From Thermoanaerobacterium saccharolyticum (lineage in GTDB: Bacteria > Bacillota > Thermoanaerobacteria > Thermoanaerobacterales > Thermoanaerobacteraceae): a DNA stretch of 61,516 nucleotides. The notes beneath the pieces are model-generated. The model was not told the origin of the DNA and did no database searches. It saw only the letters and a list, made by a program, of their open reading frames with translations. The translations under genes and the position numbers were made by a program. The stretch spans positions 1 to 61,516 of the forward strand of contig NZ_BBKT01000037.1 in assembly GCF_000747665.1 (NCBI RefSeq), written 5' to 3'. This document shows, piece after piece, positions 38,199 through 48,226 of this stretch (the stretch's first letter is position 1; the number at the start of each line of letters is the position of its first letter).

Positions 38199-38699
38199 AT
38201 GGATGATTATTTGTCCGTAGGTAAAATTACATCTGCATATGGTGTAAACGGTGAAGTCAAAGTATATCCGCTTACAGATCATTTAGATAGATTTTATGAT
38301 CTCGATTATGTGTATATTTTTGATGATGAAAAAAAGGTTCAATATCAAATTGAGTCGGTAAGATTTATTAAGAATCTTGTTTTGATAAAATTTTATGAAG
38401 TAAATGACAGAAATGAGGCGGAGAAGCTTAAAGACAAATTTATAAAAATAACGATGGATGATGCTATAGAGCTGGAAGAAGACGAGTATTTTATTAAAGA
38501 CTTGATAGATATGAAAGTTTACACTGATGATAAAAGAGAGTTGGGTGTATTAAAGAACGTGTTAAAAACTGGTGCTAATGATGTGTATGTGGTAAAAACA
38601 GAAGAGAGGGACATATTGATACCTGCTATTAAAGATGTGATTAAAGATGTGGATATAAACGGTAAAAAAATGATAGTCCATCTTTTGGAGGGACTATAA
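38199..38699 (+). CDS. rimM: 16S rRNA processing protein RimM
   Basis: RimM binds S19 and helps mature the 30S head. The 166-aa protein has the N-terminal beta-barrel start VGKITSAYGVNGEVKVYPLTD and the C-terminal PRC-barrel (EDEYFIKDLIDMKVYT to DILIPAIKDVIKDVD). It begins with ATG 8 bases after khpA and its stop overlaps the first base of trmD. Confidence 0.95.
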   Translation: MDDYLSVGKITSAYGVNGEVKVYPLTDHLDRFYDLDYVYIFDDEKKVQYQIESVRFIKNLVLIKFYEVNDRNEAEKLKDKFIKITMDDAIELEEDEYFIKDLIDMKVYTDDKRELGVLKNVLKTGANDVYVVKTEERDILIPAIKDVIKDVDINGKKMIVHLLEGL

Positions 38700-39427
38700 T
38701 GATTTTTAATGTTTTAACGATTTTTCCTGATATGTTTGAAGGCATACTCAGAAATAGCATTCTAAAAAGGGCAATTGAGAGAGAATTGATAAAAGTAAAT
38801 TTGGTAAATATCAGGGATTATTCGAAAGACAAACATAAGAAAACCGATGATTATCCGTACGGCGGCGGGTATGGTATGGTAATGATGGTTCAGCCAATAT
38901 ATGATGCAATTAATGCAGTCAAATCATTTAAAGATCTGCCAGTTTTTTATATGGGCCCTAAAGGAAAAAGATTTGATCAAAAGAAAGCTATAGAGCTATC
39001 AAAATACGATGAAATAATCATTTTATGTGGACATTACGAGGGAATCGACGAAAGAGCGTATTCATTGATAGACGAGGAGATATCAATAGGAGATTTCATT
39101 CTGACAGGCGGCGAAATCGCTGCGATGGCAGTTATAGATTCCGTGTCAAGGTTGATACATGGTGTTTTGCCGCAAGATGAAAGTTTTATCGATGAATCTT
39201 TTTATTGTGGCTTATTAGAATATCCTCAATATACAAGGCCTGAAATATTTAATGGGATGGAAGTCCCGAAAGTGTTACTGTCTGGAAACCATGCAGAGAT
39301 TGCTAAGTGGAGAAGGCAGAAATCATTAGAGGCTACGCTTAATTTACGCCCAGATCTTTTAGATAGAAAGTATCTATCAGAACAAGATATTGAATATCTT
39401 AAAGAGTTAGGTTATTCAGATATTTGA
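38699..39427 (+). CDS. trmD: tRNA (guanine-37 N1)-methyltransferase TrmD
   Basis: TrmD methylates G37 next to the anticodon and prevents +1 slippage by ribosomes. The 242-aa SPOUT enzyme has the knotted motif blocks [24 protein letters not shown] and [13 protein letters not shown]. It starts at the rimM stop (TAATG) and its end overlaps the ribosome binding site region of rplS. Confidence 0.96.
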   Translation: MIFNVLTIFPDMFEGILRNSILKRAIERELIKVNLVNIRDYSKDKHKKTDDYPYGGGYGMVMMVQPIYDAINAVKSFKDLPVFYMGPKGKRFDQKKAIELSKYDEIIILCGHYEGIDERAYSLIDEEISIGDFILTGGEIAAMAVIDSVSRLIHGVLPQDESFIDESFYCGLLEYPQYTRPEIFNGMEVPKVLLSGNHAEIAKWRRQKSLEATLNLRPDLLDRKYLSEQDIEYLKELGYSDI

Positions 39428-39441
39428 AAGGAGGGGAAAAA

Positions 39442-39780
39442 ATGAATCTAGTTGATATTGTAGAAAGAGAACAATTGAGAGAAGTACCTGAATTTAATGT
39501 TGGTGATACTGTAAGAGTACATTATAAAGTTATCGAAGGTGACAAAGAAAGAATTCAGGTTTTTGAAGGTGTTGTTATAAAGAGAAGTGGTGGATTATTA
39601 AGAGAGAACTTTACTGTAAGGCGTATTTCTTATGGTGTTGGAGTAGAAAGGACTTTCCCGCTTCACTCACCTAGGATAGAAAAGATAGAAGTAGTAAGAA
39701 AAGGTAGAGTTAGAAGAGCCAAACTTTATTACGTTAGAAAAAGAGTTGGCAAAGCTGCTAAAATTCAAGAGAAAAAATAA
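39442..39780 (+). CDS. rplS: 50S ribosomal protein L19
   Basis: L19 lies at the 30S-50S interface. The 112-aa protein shows [42 protein letters not shown] and [17 protein letters not shown]. The ATG at 39442 is used since AAAGGAGGGG precedes it; the frame opens earlier with a TTG at 39424. A terminator follows directly. Confidence 0.97.
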   Translation: MNLVDIVEREQLREVPEFNVGDTVRVHYKVIEGDKERIQVFEGVVIKRSGGLLRENFTVRRISYGVGVERTFPLHSPRIEKIEVVRKGRVRRAKLYYVRKRVGKAAKIQEKK

Positions 39781-39805
39781 AGGGGACTTGACTAGTCCCT
39801 TTTTC
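39779..39805 (+). terminator. Terminator after rplS
   Basis: GGGACT (39783-39788) pairs with AGTCCC (39794-39799) and is followed by TTTTT; flanking A-T pairs lengthen the stem. It closes the ylxM-to-rplS operon. Confidence 0.88.
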
Positions 39806-39822
39806 AATATTTGGAGGAAATT

Positions 39823-40659
39823 ATGTATCAATGGTATCCTGGACACATGGCAAAAACTAAACGCCTGATTGAAGAGAATTTAAAAATAGTAGATGTTGTT
39901 TATGAATTATTAGATGCTCGAATCCCAAAAAGCAGTAGAAATCCATTGATAGACGACTTAGTCAAAAATAAAAAGCGAATTATTTTGCTTAATAAATCCG
40001 ATTTGGCTGATTTAGAAGTCAATAAAATGTGGAACGATTATTTCAATCTTAAAGGTCACGTAAGCCTTAATATAAATTCTTTAGATAGCAAATGCATTCA
40101 AAGTATTTACGAATTGACTTTAAAAGAGTGTAGCGATATAATCGATAAAAAAAGGCAAAAAGGTATAAAAGCCAAACTACGAGCAATGATAGTCGGTATA
40201 CCTAACGTTGGGAAATCGACATTGATAAATTCTTTAACAAAAACAAAAAATGCTAAGACAGGAAACAAACCAGGTGTGACGAAATCAAAGCAGTGGATAA
40301 AAACACCTTATTTTGATTTGTTGGATACTCCAGGCATTCTGTGGCCTAAATTTGAAGACGAACATGTTGGAATAATGTTAGCTTTAACCTCTGCAATTAA
40401 AGATGAGCTATTAAATCACGAAGAGTTGGCATGTTCATTACTCGATATATTGAAAATAAATTATCCAGAACTTTTAATGAAAAGATACAAGTTAGAAGAT
40501 ATAGGCAAGGATGTGTATAAATTACTTACGGATATAGGTAAATCAAGGGGTTGTTTGTCTTCTGGAGGAATTGTTGACACAGAACGTGCTGCAAAAATTA
40601 TTGTTGATGATTTTCGTGCAGGAAAAATGGGCAAAATATCTCTTGAAAGACCTGATTAG
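39823..40659 (+). CDS. rbgA: Ribosome biogenesis GTPase RbgA (YlqF)
   Basis: RbgA helps complete the 50S subunit. The 278-aa protein is a circularly permuted GTPase with the order LLNKSDLAD (G4), GIPNVGKSTLIN (G1) and LLDTPGI (G3), and begins YQWYPGHMAKTKR, the family start. The ATG at 39823 follows TTGGAGGAAA; an upstream TTG at 39811 is not needed. It follows rplS as in Bacillus. Confidence 0.95.
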   Translation: MYQWYPGHMAKTKRLIEENLKIVDVVYELLDARIPKSSRNPLIDDLVKNKKRIILLNKSDLADLEVNKMWNDYFNLKGHVSLNINSLDSKCIQSIYELTLKECSDIIDKKRQKGIKAKLRAMIVGIPNVGKSTLINSLTKTKNAKTGNKPGVTKSKQWIKTPYFDLLDTPGILWPKFEDEHVGIMLALTSAIKDELLNHEELACSLLDILKINYPELLMKRYKLEDIGKDVYKLLTDIGKSRGCLSSGGIVDTERAAKIIVDDFRAGKMGKISLERPD

Positions 40660-40670
40660 GGGGATTTCTG

Positions 40671-42203
40671 ATGCTTTCTATAACCAAAAGCATGGCAATC
40701 TTAGGCATTGATGGATATGTAGTAGATGTAGAAATTGATATATCAAATGGGCTTCCTGCTTTCGATATAGTCGGATTAGGCGATACAGAGATAAAAGAAT
40801 CAAGAGATAGAGTAAGAGCTGCTATAAAAAATAGTGGGTACGAATTTCCGGTTAAAAAAATAACAGTAAATTTAGCACCTGCTAATACTAAAAAAGAAGG
40901 CACATCATTTGATCTTCCGGTAGCTGTAGGAATACTCATATGCACTGGACAAGTTAAATCTGTTGATAATGATACAGTTTTGCTGGGCGAGCTATCACTT
41001 GATGGATCTTTACGACCAATTAAAGGTGCGTTGCCTATGGCTATGGATGCAAGGCTTTACGGAATTAAGAGGATGATACTGCCATATGCAAACGCAAAAG
41101 AAGCTGCCATAACAAAAGATGTAGAGATTATACCTGTCAAATCTTTAAAAGACGTTGTTGATTACATAAATGGCATAAAAGTAATCGACAGCATAAAAAT
41201 TGATATTGATGAGTTTTTCAAAAGAGAAAATTATGACGTAGATTTTTCTGATGTAAAGGGGCAGGAAAATGCAAAAAGAGCATTTGAAATTGCTGCTGCC
41301 GGTGGACACAATGTTATGCTTGTAGGTCCTCCTGGTTCAGGCAAAACCATGTTGGCAAGAAGGTTTCCTACCATACTTCCAGAGATGACTTTGGAAGAGG
41401 CATTAGAAGTTACCAAAATACATAGTATAGCAGGGACTTTGCCTGAAGATGTATCACTATTGACAAACAGGATTTTTCGAGCGCCTCATCACACTATTTC
41501 GACAGTTTCTTTAGTTGGCGGTGGCAGGATTCCGAAACCGGGAGAAGTTTCTTTAGCGCATTATGGCGTCTTGTTTCTTGATGAATTTCCTGAATTTCGG
41601 AGAGATGCTATTGAGGCGCTTAGACAGCCGTTAGAAGATGAATGTGTTACGATATCACGAGTCAATGCTACTTTTACGTATCCAGCAAAGGTAATTCTAA
41701 TTATCGCATTAAATCCATGTCCCTGCGGCTATCTAGGTGACACAACTCACGAGTGTAGGTGTACTCCTAATGAAATAAGGCGTTATCAAAACAAAATTTC
41801 CGGTCCTTTATTAGATAGGATTGATTTGCATGTGGAAGTAAATCGCGTAGACAAGCAAAAGTATTTTGATGATGATGCAAATGTTGAAACATCAGAAATG
41901 ATACGCAATAGAGTAAAAAAGGCAAGAGAGATTCAATTAAAAAGGTATAAAGGCAGTGGTATATTTTTTAATTCTCAGCTGAATAATAATATGATAAAAA
42001 AGTACATAAAACTTGATGAAAAAACTACGGATATGATAAAAGAATATTTTGATACATTGGGACTCAGTGCAAGGGCTTATAATAAAATAATAAAAGTAGC
42101 AAGGACGATTGCTGATCTAGAGGGAAGTCATGATGTTAAATATGAACATGTTGTAGAAGCATTTCAATATAGAAATTTAAACAATAAATACATTAGCAAT
42201 TAA
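40671..42203 (+). CDS. YifB/ComM family Mg-chelatase-like AAA ATPase
   Basis: ComM helps branch migration during integration of transformed DNA in competent bacteria. The 510-aa protein has an N-terminal Lon-like (ChlI) domain to about residue 170, Walker A GPPGSGKTML, Walker B LFLDEFPEF, the zinc-finger-like CPCGYLGDTTHECRC and an arginine finger block SGPLLDRIDLHVEV. ATG at 40671 follows AGGGGGATT. With dprA nearby, the window holds two genes of DNA uptake and recombination. Confidence 0.93.
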   Translation: MLSITKSMAILGIDGYVVDVEIDISNGLPAFDIVGLGDTEIKESRDRVRAAIKNSGYEFPVKKITVNLAPANTKKEGTSFDLPVAVGILICTGQVKSVDNDTVLLGELSLDGSLRPIKGALPMAMDARLYGIKRMILPYANAKEAAITKDVEIIPVKSLKDVVDYINGIKVIDSIKIDIDEFFKRENYDVDFSDVKGQENAKRAFEIAAAGGHNVMLVGPPGSGKTMLARRFPTILPEMTLEEALEVTKIHSIAGTLPEDVSLLTNRIFRAPHHTISTVSLVGGGRIPKPGEVSLAHYGVLFLDEFPEFRRDAIEALRQPLEDECVTISRVNATFTYPAKVILIIALNPCPCGYLGDTTHECRCTPNEIRRYQNKISGPLLDRIDLHVEVNRVDKQKYFDDDANVETSEMIRNRVKKAREIQLKRYKGSGIFFNSQLNNNMIKKYIKLDEKTTDMIKEYFDTLGLSARAYNKIIKVARTIADLEGSHDVKYEHVVEAFQYRNLNNKYISN

Positions 42204-42217
42204 AAGAGGTGTTAAAG

Positions 42218-43201
42218 ATGCAGAGAGTTTTTTCGGGTGTGCAACCAACAGGGGATATTCATATTGGCAATTATTTAGGAGCAATGAGACAATTTGTAAA
42301 ACTTCAAGATGATTATAGTTGTTTATTTTGTATTGTAGATTTACATGCATTGACTGTTCCACAAGATCCAGAGACTTTGCGCAAAAAATCCATCGAATTG
42401 GCTGGACTTTATCTTGCCATAGGTCTTGATCCTAAAAAAGTGATTATTTTTGTTCAATCACATGTTAAAGAGCATTCAGAACTTGCTTGGTTGCTACAGT
42501 GTATGACATATTTTGGCGAGTTAAATAGAATGACTCAATTTAAAGATAAAAGCAAAGGAAAAGAGTCTGTATCAGTAGGTTTGTTCACATATCCTGATCT
42601 AATGGCGGCGGATATCTTGCTATACGATACAAATTTTGTTCCTGTAGGCAATGATCAAAAACAACATTTAGAGCTTACAAGAGATATAGCCATAAGATTT
42701 AACAATAGATTTGGTGATACTTTTGTAATACCTGAACCGATGATTATGAAGACTGGTTCGAGAATAATGAGTTTAACTGAACCTGATAAAAAAATGAGCA
42801 AAAGTAGTGAAAATCAATATAGCAAAATAAATTTGTTAGATGATCCTTCTTTGGTAAAGAAGAAAATCATGAAGGCAGTCACAGATTCAGAAAACGTGAT
42901 AAGATATGATCCTGAGAATAAACCGGGTTTAAGCAATTTGCTTACGTTATACAGTGCATTTACTGACATAAGCATAGAAGATGCGGAGGCAAGATTTAAG
43001 GGACAAGGATATGGAACCTTAAAGAAAGAATTAGTTGATGTTATAGTAGAAAGGCTTCAGGAAATACAGTATAATTACAAAAATCTGGATTTGAATTTTA
43101 TAAATGAAGTATTAAAAGATGGTGCTGAAAAAGCCAATGAAATTGCAAAAACGACTGTAAATAAAGTTAAAGACAAAATGGGACTATTACCTAAAGCGTA
43201 A
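42218..43201 (+). CDS. trpS: Tryptophan--tRNA ligase
   Basis: TrpS charges tRNA(Trp). The 327-aa class I synthetase has the HIGH-type motif in PTGDIHIGNYLGA and the KMSKS motif (KKMSKSSEN), with DLMAADILLYD and PVGNDQKQHLELTRDIA between. The ATG at 42218 follows AAGAGGTG; a GTG at 42209 lies in the ribosome binding site. No T-box leader is seen. Its 3' end overlaps the convergent yraN by 11 bases, leaving no room for a normal terminator. Confidence 0.96.
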   Translation: MQRVFSGVQPTGDIHIGNYLGAMRQFVKLQDDYSCLFCIVDLHALTVPQDPETLRKKSIELAGLYLAIGLDPKKVIIFVQSHVKEHSELAWLLQCMTYFGELNRMTQFKDKSKGKESVSVGLFTYPDLMAADILLYDTNFVPVGNDQKQHLELTRDIAIRFNNRFGDTFVIPEPMIMKTGSRIMSLTEPDKKMSKSSENQYSKINLLDDPSLVKKKIMKAVTDSENVIRYDPENKPGLSNLLTLYSAFTDISIEDAEARFKGQGYGTLKKELVDVIVERLQEIQYNYKNLDLNFINEVLKDGAEKANEIAKTTVNKVKDKMGLLPKA

Positions 43202-43560
43202 ACGCATCTTTTATGTGATTTATATTGTTAAGCTTAAATGTTTTTGGATCGATTAATATCTCAATTACATCAAATCTAAAAATATTATTTGCATATTTTT
43301 CGTTGAATGCCAAGAAAGCTTCTGCGACTTTAATGATTTTATTTTTTTTTATGGTACGTTACTGCTTCCTTTGGATAGCCGAATTTTGTTGAAGTCCTTG
43401 TTTTAACTTCAACAAAAATCAGGCTATTTTTATTTAATGCTATTATATCTATTTCTCCGATAGAGCACCTGAAATTTTTGCAGACAATATTATAACCGGA
43501 TTTTTTTAAATAATTTTCTGCAATTGTTTCTCCTAAATTACCTAATATTTTATTTTTCAT
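43191..43560 (-). CDS. YraN/UPF0102 family nuclease-fold protein, with apparent frameshift
   Basis: The 122-aa protein (after removing one A from the nine-A minus-strand run at 43342-43350) has the Holliday-junction-resolvase-like nuclease fold: GNLGETIAENYLKKSGY, the catalytic GEIDIIA and FVEVKTRT. These are the conserved E, D and ExK residues. Start choice: the ATG at 43560 lies 6 bases after AGGTGAT; a GTG at 43572 is in frame. The gene overlaps or touches the rnhB stop, so the pair is translationally coupled. The rnhB-yraN pairing is common in Firmicutes. Role unknown. Confidence 0.88.
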
Positions 43561-43564
43561 GTAA

Positions 43565-44295
43565 TCAATCACCTAATATATTTTTTAAAAATGTTTTTCT
43601 ATGTATTGGACATGGGCCGTATTTTTTTTATAGCTTCTATATGTTCTTTTGTGCCATAGCCTTTATTTTTGTAAAAGCCGTACTGTGGATATATTTCGTC
43701 GTATTTTTTCATCAAATTATCCCTTGTAACTTTAGCTATTATAGATGCAGCGGCAATAGAAATGCTTTTTGCATCACCTTTTATTATAGGCTTTTGTGCA
43801 ATATCAATATCTGGTATTGATATTGCGTCTACCAGCAAAAAATCAGCTTTAATATTAAGATTAGAAATCGCCACTTTCATTGCTTCATAAGTGGAGTTTA
43901 GTATGTTTATTCTATCAATGCGTTCATTGTCTATTATGCCAATACCATATGAAATCGCATTTTTTTTTAATTATCTCAGATAATAATTCTCTTTTTGACT
44001 CACTTAATTTTTTTGAATCATCAATATCTGGAATAAATGATTGCTTTGGAAGTATTACACACCCTGCAACGACAGGACCTGCTAAAGGTCCTCTTCCAAC
44101 TTCGTCAATTCCTCCAATCAACTTATAATCTGAATTGTAAAGTTCATTTTCGTATTTCATTAAATTATTTAATCTACTTCTTTCTTTCTCAAGCCATCTT
44201 AAAGCATTGCTGCTTATCTTGTACCCTTCTATTTCGAATCCATAGCTATATATGTGTTTTTTTAAACTTTTTATCGTTAAAAATTGTTTTACCAT
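43565..44295 (-). CDS. rnhB: Ribonuclease HII, with two apparent frameshifts
   Basis: RNase HII removes ribonucleotides and RNA-DNA hybrids. The minus-strand gene breaks at nine-A (43960-43968) and eight-A (43622-43629) runs; removing one A from each gives 242 aa with a normal end ([11 protein letters not shown]). Catalytic signature blocks [18 protein letters not shown] and LVDAISIPD are present, plus KVTRDNLM. The ATG at 44295 is chosen because GGGTGAT precedes it; the frame opens earlier at 44325. About 70 N-terminal residues before the catalytic core form the extension common in Firmicute RnhB. Confidence 0.92.
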
Positions 44296-44407
44296 TTTAT
44301 CACCCAACTTATACTTATTCGACAAAAATATATAAAATACCTGCTTTTATTTTTTGTTTTTTATTATTATAATGATAATGTTTAAAATATATATTTGAGG
44401 TGTAATA

Positions 44408-45496
44408 ATGGATAGGAATAAAATATTTTCTGCTTGGCTTAGTTCAATTAACGGCGTAGGTGCAAAGACTTTTAAAAAGCTTATGGATTATTTTGGAAAT
44501 GCAGAAACCGTATATAAATCGAGCGCGGGTGATATAAAGCAAGTAGTTAATAATGAAAGGATCTTAAGTAGTATAATAGAGGCAAAAAAGGTCGATCCAT
44601 ATAAATACGTAGAAAGGTTGAATAAAGAAAAAGTAAAAGTGTTATTGATAGATGATGACGAATATCCAAAATTACTTCGAGAGATATACGATGCACCTCC
44701 TGTTTTGTATGTAAAAGGTAATATCACTGAATCTGATGATATGTCAATTGCCATAGTTGGTTCAAGAAATGCTACATCGTACGGTAAATTGATGTCTGAA
44801 AAATTTTCATACGAATTGTCTAAGCATGGATTTACCATAATAAGTGGAATGGCTAGAGGAATTGACAGTCAAGCCCATAAAGGTGCTATAAAAGCTGGAG
44901 GAAGGACAATTGCAGTACTTGGCTGTGGAGTAAATATAGCATACCCTGAAGAAAATAAAAAACTGATGGAGGAAATAATTTCTAAAGGTGCTGTTGTATC
45001 GGAATACCCGCTTGATTGTCTTCCTGTTGCGGGCAATTTTCCTGCTAGAAATAGGATAATAAGCGGATTGTCGTTAGGTGTATTAGTTGTTGAAGCAGGT
45101 GTTAAAAGTGGTTCTTTGATTACTGCCAAATTTGCGTTGGAACAAGGAAGAGATGTTTTTGCTGTTCCAGGTATTATTACAAGTGCTTATAGCAAAGGTA
45201 CAAATGGATTAATAAAACAAGGTGCAAAGTTAGTTGCAAATGTCAGCGATATACTTGATGAGTATAATTTTAGAGAAGATATAAAAACAAGAATAAATGA
45301 GCGATTCGTAAATACACTAAGCAGTGAAGAACGAAAATTGTACGCTATAATATCAGAATGCCCAAGAGACATAGAAGAAATTGTGGAGATAACTAAATTT
45401 CCTATATCTAAAGTGAATTATCTTTTATCATCACTGACGATTAAGGGTCTTATTGTCAGGCTACCTGGAAATAAATACGAAAAGAGTTTTAATTAA
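44408..45496 (+). CDS. dprA: DNA processing protein DprA (Smf)
   Basis: DprA loads RecA on incoming single-stranded DNA during transformation. The 362-aa protein has an N-terminal SAM-like region, the Rossmann core (IVGSRNATSYGK, ISGMARGIDSQAHKGA, VLGCGVNIAYPEENKKL, RNRIISGLSLGVLVVEA, SGSLITAKFALEQGRDVFAVPG) and a C-terminal winged-helix domain (about residues 300-360). ATG at 44408 follows TGAGGTG. It is 45 bases before topA, a conserved dprA-topA order. Confidence 0.95.
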   Translation: MDRNKIFSAWLSSINGVGAKTFKKLMDYFGNAETVYKSSAGDIKQVVNNERILSSIIEAKKVDPYKYVERLNKEKVKVLLIDDDEYPKLLREIYDAPPVLYVKGNITESDDMSIAIVGSRNATSYGKLMSEKFSYELSKHGFTIISGMARGIDSQAHKGAIKAGGRTIAVLGCGVNIAYPEENKKLMEEIISKGAVVSEYPLDCLPVAGNFPARNRIISGLSLGVLVVEAGVKSGSLITAKFALEQGRDVFAVPGIITSAYSKGTNGLIKQGAKLVANVSDILDEYNFREDIKTRINERFVNTLSSEERKLYAIISECPRDIEEIVEITKFPISKVNYLLSSLTIKGLIVRLPGNKYEKSFN

Positions 45497-45506
45497 TACG
45501 ACAATT

Positions 45507-45515
45507 TGATATAAT
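45507..45515 (+). promoter_or_regulatory. Possible extended -10 promoter of topA
   Basis: TGATATAAT (extended -10) lies 26 bases before the topA start; the -35 region is poor (TTTTAA, 17 bases upstream). Confidence 0.4.
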
Positions 45516-45540
45516 TAATAATTGTTTTGGAGGTATCAAA

Positions 45541-47598
45541 ATGGAAAAATCTTTGGTAATAGTAGAATCGCCTTCTAAGGCTAAAACAATACATAAATAT
45601 TTAGGCAAAAATTATAAAGTCGAAGCGTCTATGGGACACATTAGAGATTTGCCTAAAAGCCAGCTTGGAATAGATATTGAAAAAAATTTTGAACCAAAAT
45701 ATATAACGATTCGCGGAAAAGGACCGATAATCGAGAAGCTAAAAAAAGAGGCAAAAAATGTATCAAAAATTTACCTTGCCACAGACCCTGATAGAGAAGG
45801 AGAGGCTATATCATGGCATTTGGCAAGTTTATTAAATATTGATATTAATGAAAAATGTAGGATAGAGTTTCATGAGATAACAAAAAATGCCATACAGAAT
45901 GCCATTAAAAATCCAAGGGAAATAAATATGAATTTGGTTGATGCACAGCAAGCCAGACGAATTTTAGATAGACTTGTAGGTTATAATATAAGTCCTTTGC
46001 TTTGGAAAAAAATAAAGAGAGGTTTGAGTGCAGGGAGAGTTCAATCGGTAGCAACAAGGTTGATTTGTGATAGAGAAAAGGAAATCGAGGATTTTAAACC
46101 AGAGGAGTATTGGAGCATATCAGCGTATTTGTACAAAGAAAAAAAGACACAACATTTTGAAGCAAAATTTTACGGTACAAAAGAGGGAAAAGTAGAATTA
46201 AAAAACGAGAAGGATGTAAACAAAATAATAGGCGATTTAACAGATGATTATGTAGTAGAAAATGTCAAAACAGGCACAAAAAAGAGAAATCCTTCTCCAC
46301 CTTTTATAACAAGCACAATGCAGCAAGAAGCTTCAAAAACATTGGGTTTCACTGCGAAAAAGACGATGATGATTGCGCAACAACTTTATGAAGGTGTAGA
46401 AATAAAGGGCGAAGGCAGCCTTGGATTAATAACTTATATGAGAACAGACTCGACAAGAGTATCCGATGAAGCTAAAAAAGCGGCTTATGAGTATATATCG
46501 CAGAAATACGGAAAGGAATATGCAAACCAAAATGCTACATATTCAAAGAAGGGAGGAAATGTGCAAGACGCACATGAAGCTATAAGACCTACATATATAG
46601 ATTTAGACCCTGAAAGAATTAAAGATTCCTTAAAACCAGATCAATATAAACTGTATAAGTTGATTTGGAGTAGGTTTTTGGCAAGTCAGATGTCACCAGC
46701 TTTATATGATACAATGAACGTTGATATTGTTAATAAAAATTACGTATTTAAGGCAAGTGGTTCTAAGATTAAGTTTGCTGGTTTTATGGTGGTCTACACA
46801 GATAATGTGGAAAACGAAAATGAAGATAAAATACTTCCAATGCTTAATAGCGGAGATTTTTTGAAATTAAAGGAATTAAAGCCAGAACAGCATTTTACGC
46901 AGCCACCTGCAAGATATACCGAAGCTACACTGATAAAAGAGCTTGAAGAAAAAGGTATAGGAAGGCCAAGCACTTATGCACCTATAATATCCACATTATT
47001 AGAAAGAGGATATGTAATAAAGGACAAGAAAAATCTTAAGCCAACGGAATTGGGATTTATTGTGACAGATGTAATGAAAGAATTCTTTCCGGACATAGTA
47101 GACGTAAAATTTACAGCTCAAATGGAAGAGCAATTGGATAGAATTGAAGAAGGAATTGAAAAATGGTGTGATGTCATCGATGAATTTTACAGTGGTTTTA
47201 ATGATTCACTAAAGGTAGCAGAGGAACAAATGAAAGATATTGAAATAAAAGATGAAGAAACTGATATAAAATGCGAATACTGTGGTAGAAATATGGTTAT
47301 AAAATATGGACGTTATGGTAAATTTTTGGCTTGTCCAGGATTTCCGGAATGTAAAAATACTAAACCATTGTACGAAGAAACTGGCGTTACATGTCCTAAA
47401 TGTGGAGGTAAAATAATCATTAAGAAAAGCAAAAAAGGCAAGGTCTATTATGCGTGCGAAAATTCTTCAAAGTGTGGTACTATGTTTTGGGATAAGCCAA
47501 TAACAGAGGCATGTCCCAAATGCGGTGCTTTACTTGTTGAGAAATATTCAAAAGGACGAAAGATTATCAAATGCAGTAATTGTGATTATGTAAAGTAA
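45541..47598 (+). CDS. topA: DNA topoisomerase I
   Basis: TopA relaxes negative supercoils by single-strand passage. The 685-aa type IA enzyme has the TOPRIM domain (LVIVESPSKAKTI, ATDPDREGEAISWHL), the active-site Tyr299 in GLITYMRTDSTR, and three C-terminal zinc-ribbon modules starting CEYCG, CPKCGG and CPKCGA, each with four cysteines. ATG at 45541 follows TTGGAGGTATC. It heads the topA-hslV-hslU-codY cluster typical of Firmicutes. Confidence 0.97.
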   Translation: MEKSLVIVESPSKAKTIHKYLGKNYKVEASMGHIRDLPKSQLGIDIEKNFEPKYITIRGKGPIIEKLKKEAKNVSKIYLATDPDREGEAISWHLASLLNIDINEKCRIEFHEITKNAIQNAIKNPREINMNLVDAQQARRILDRLVGYNISPLLWKKIKRGLSAGRVQSVATRLICDREKEIEDFKPEEYWSISAYLYKEKKTQHFEAKFYGTKEGKVELKNEKDVNKIIGDLTDDYVVENVKTGTKKRNPSPPFITSTMQQEASKTLGFTAKKTMMIAQQLYEGVEIKGEGSLGLITYMRTDSTRVSDEAKKAAYEYISQKYGKEYANQNATYSKKGGNVQDAHEAIRPTYIDLDPERIKDSLKPDQYKLYKLIWSRFLASQMSPALYDTMNVDIVNKNYVFKASGSKIKFAGFMVVYTDNVENENEDKILPMLNSGDFLKLKELKPEQHFTQPPARYTEATLIKELEEKGIGRPSTYAPIISTLLERGYVIKDKKNLKPTELGFIVTDVMKEFFPDIVDVKFTAQMEEQLDRIEEGIEKWCDVIDEFYSGFNDSLKVAEEQMKDIEIKDEETDIKCEYCGRNMVIKYGRYGKFLACPGFPECKNTKPLYEETGVTCPKCGGKIIIKKSKKGKVYYACENSSKCGTMFWDKPITEACPKCGALLVEKYSKGRKIIKCSNCDYVK

Positions 47599-47628
47599 TT
47601 TAAATATATAAAAAATTTCGAAATATTA

Positions 47629-47657
47629 TTGAAATGTTATAAAATTTGTGTTAATAT
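47629..47657 (+). promoter_or_regulatory. Sigma-A promoter of hslV-hslU-codY
   Basis: TTGAAA (47629-47634) and TAATAT (47652-47657) are 17 bases apart, 26 bases before the hslV start. Confidence 0.7.
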
Positions 47658-47682
47658 TATATTGTTTTTGGGGGGTGAGAAT

Positions 47683-48213
47683 TTGTTTAAAGGCACTACT
47701 ATAGTCGCTGTAAGACGAGGCAATAAAGTCTCAATAGCTGGTGATGGTCAAGTAACGTTTGGAGAAAATACAATTTTAAAACACGGCGCAAAAAAGATTA
47801 GAAGGTTGTATAATGATGAGGTACTGATTGGATTCGCTGGCTCAGTAGCTGATGCATTTACTTTATCTGAAATGTTTGAAGAAAAATTGGAGCAATACGG
47901 TGGGAATTTAAAAAGAGCTGCTGTTGAGCTGGCACAGGATTGGAGAAAAGACAAAATTTTAAAAAAACTAGAAGCACTTTTAATTGCAGCAGATAAGAAT
48001 GTGACGTTAGTTATTTCTGGCAATGGAGAAGTGATTGAACCAGACAACGATGTAATTGCGATTGGTTCCGGTGGAAATTTTGCAATGTCGGCAGCACTTG
48101 CACTAAGGTATAATACAGATTTGCCGGTAGATGAAATTGCGAGAAAGTCCCTTGAGATTGCATCTCAAATTTGCGTATATACAAATGATCATATAACAGT
48201 AGAAAGCTTGTAA
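47683..48213 (+). CDS. hslV: ATP-dependent protease subunit HslV (ClpQ)
   Basis: HslV is the proteasome-like peptidase of the HslUV protease. The 176-aa protein starts [22 protein letters not shown]; the catalytic Thr lies in the TT at residues 5-6 after a short propeptide. The later [14 protein letters not shown] is conserved. The TTG at 47683 is chosen because GGGGGTGAG ends 5 bases upstream and it gives the normal length; an upstream in-frame ATG at 47629 overlaps the promoter. Confidence 0.94.
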   Translation: MFKGTTIVAVRRGNKVSIAGDGQVTFGENTILKHGAKKIRRLYNDEVLIGFAGSVADAFTLSEMFEEKLEQYGGNLKRAAVELAQDWRKDKILKKLEALLIAADKNVTLVISGNGEVIEPDNDVIAIGSGGNFAMSAALALRYNTDLPVDEIARKSLEIASQICVYTNDHITVESL

Positions 48214-48226
48214 GGAGGGACTTAGT

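Noticed and set aside
42100..42217. T-box leader before trpS
   Set aside because: The gap after the ComM-like gene is only 14 bases and lacks the T-box sequence.
43524..44372. Plus-strand open frames opposite rnhB
   Set aside because: They are antisense to a recognisable RNase HII and show no ribosome binding site or family resemblance.
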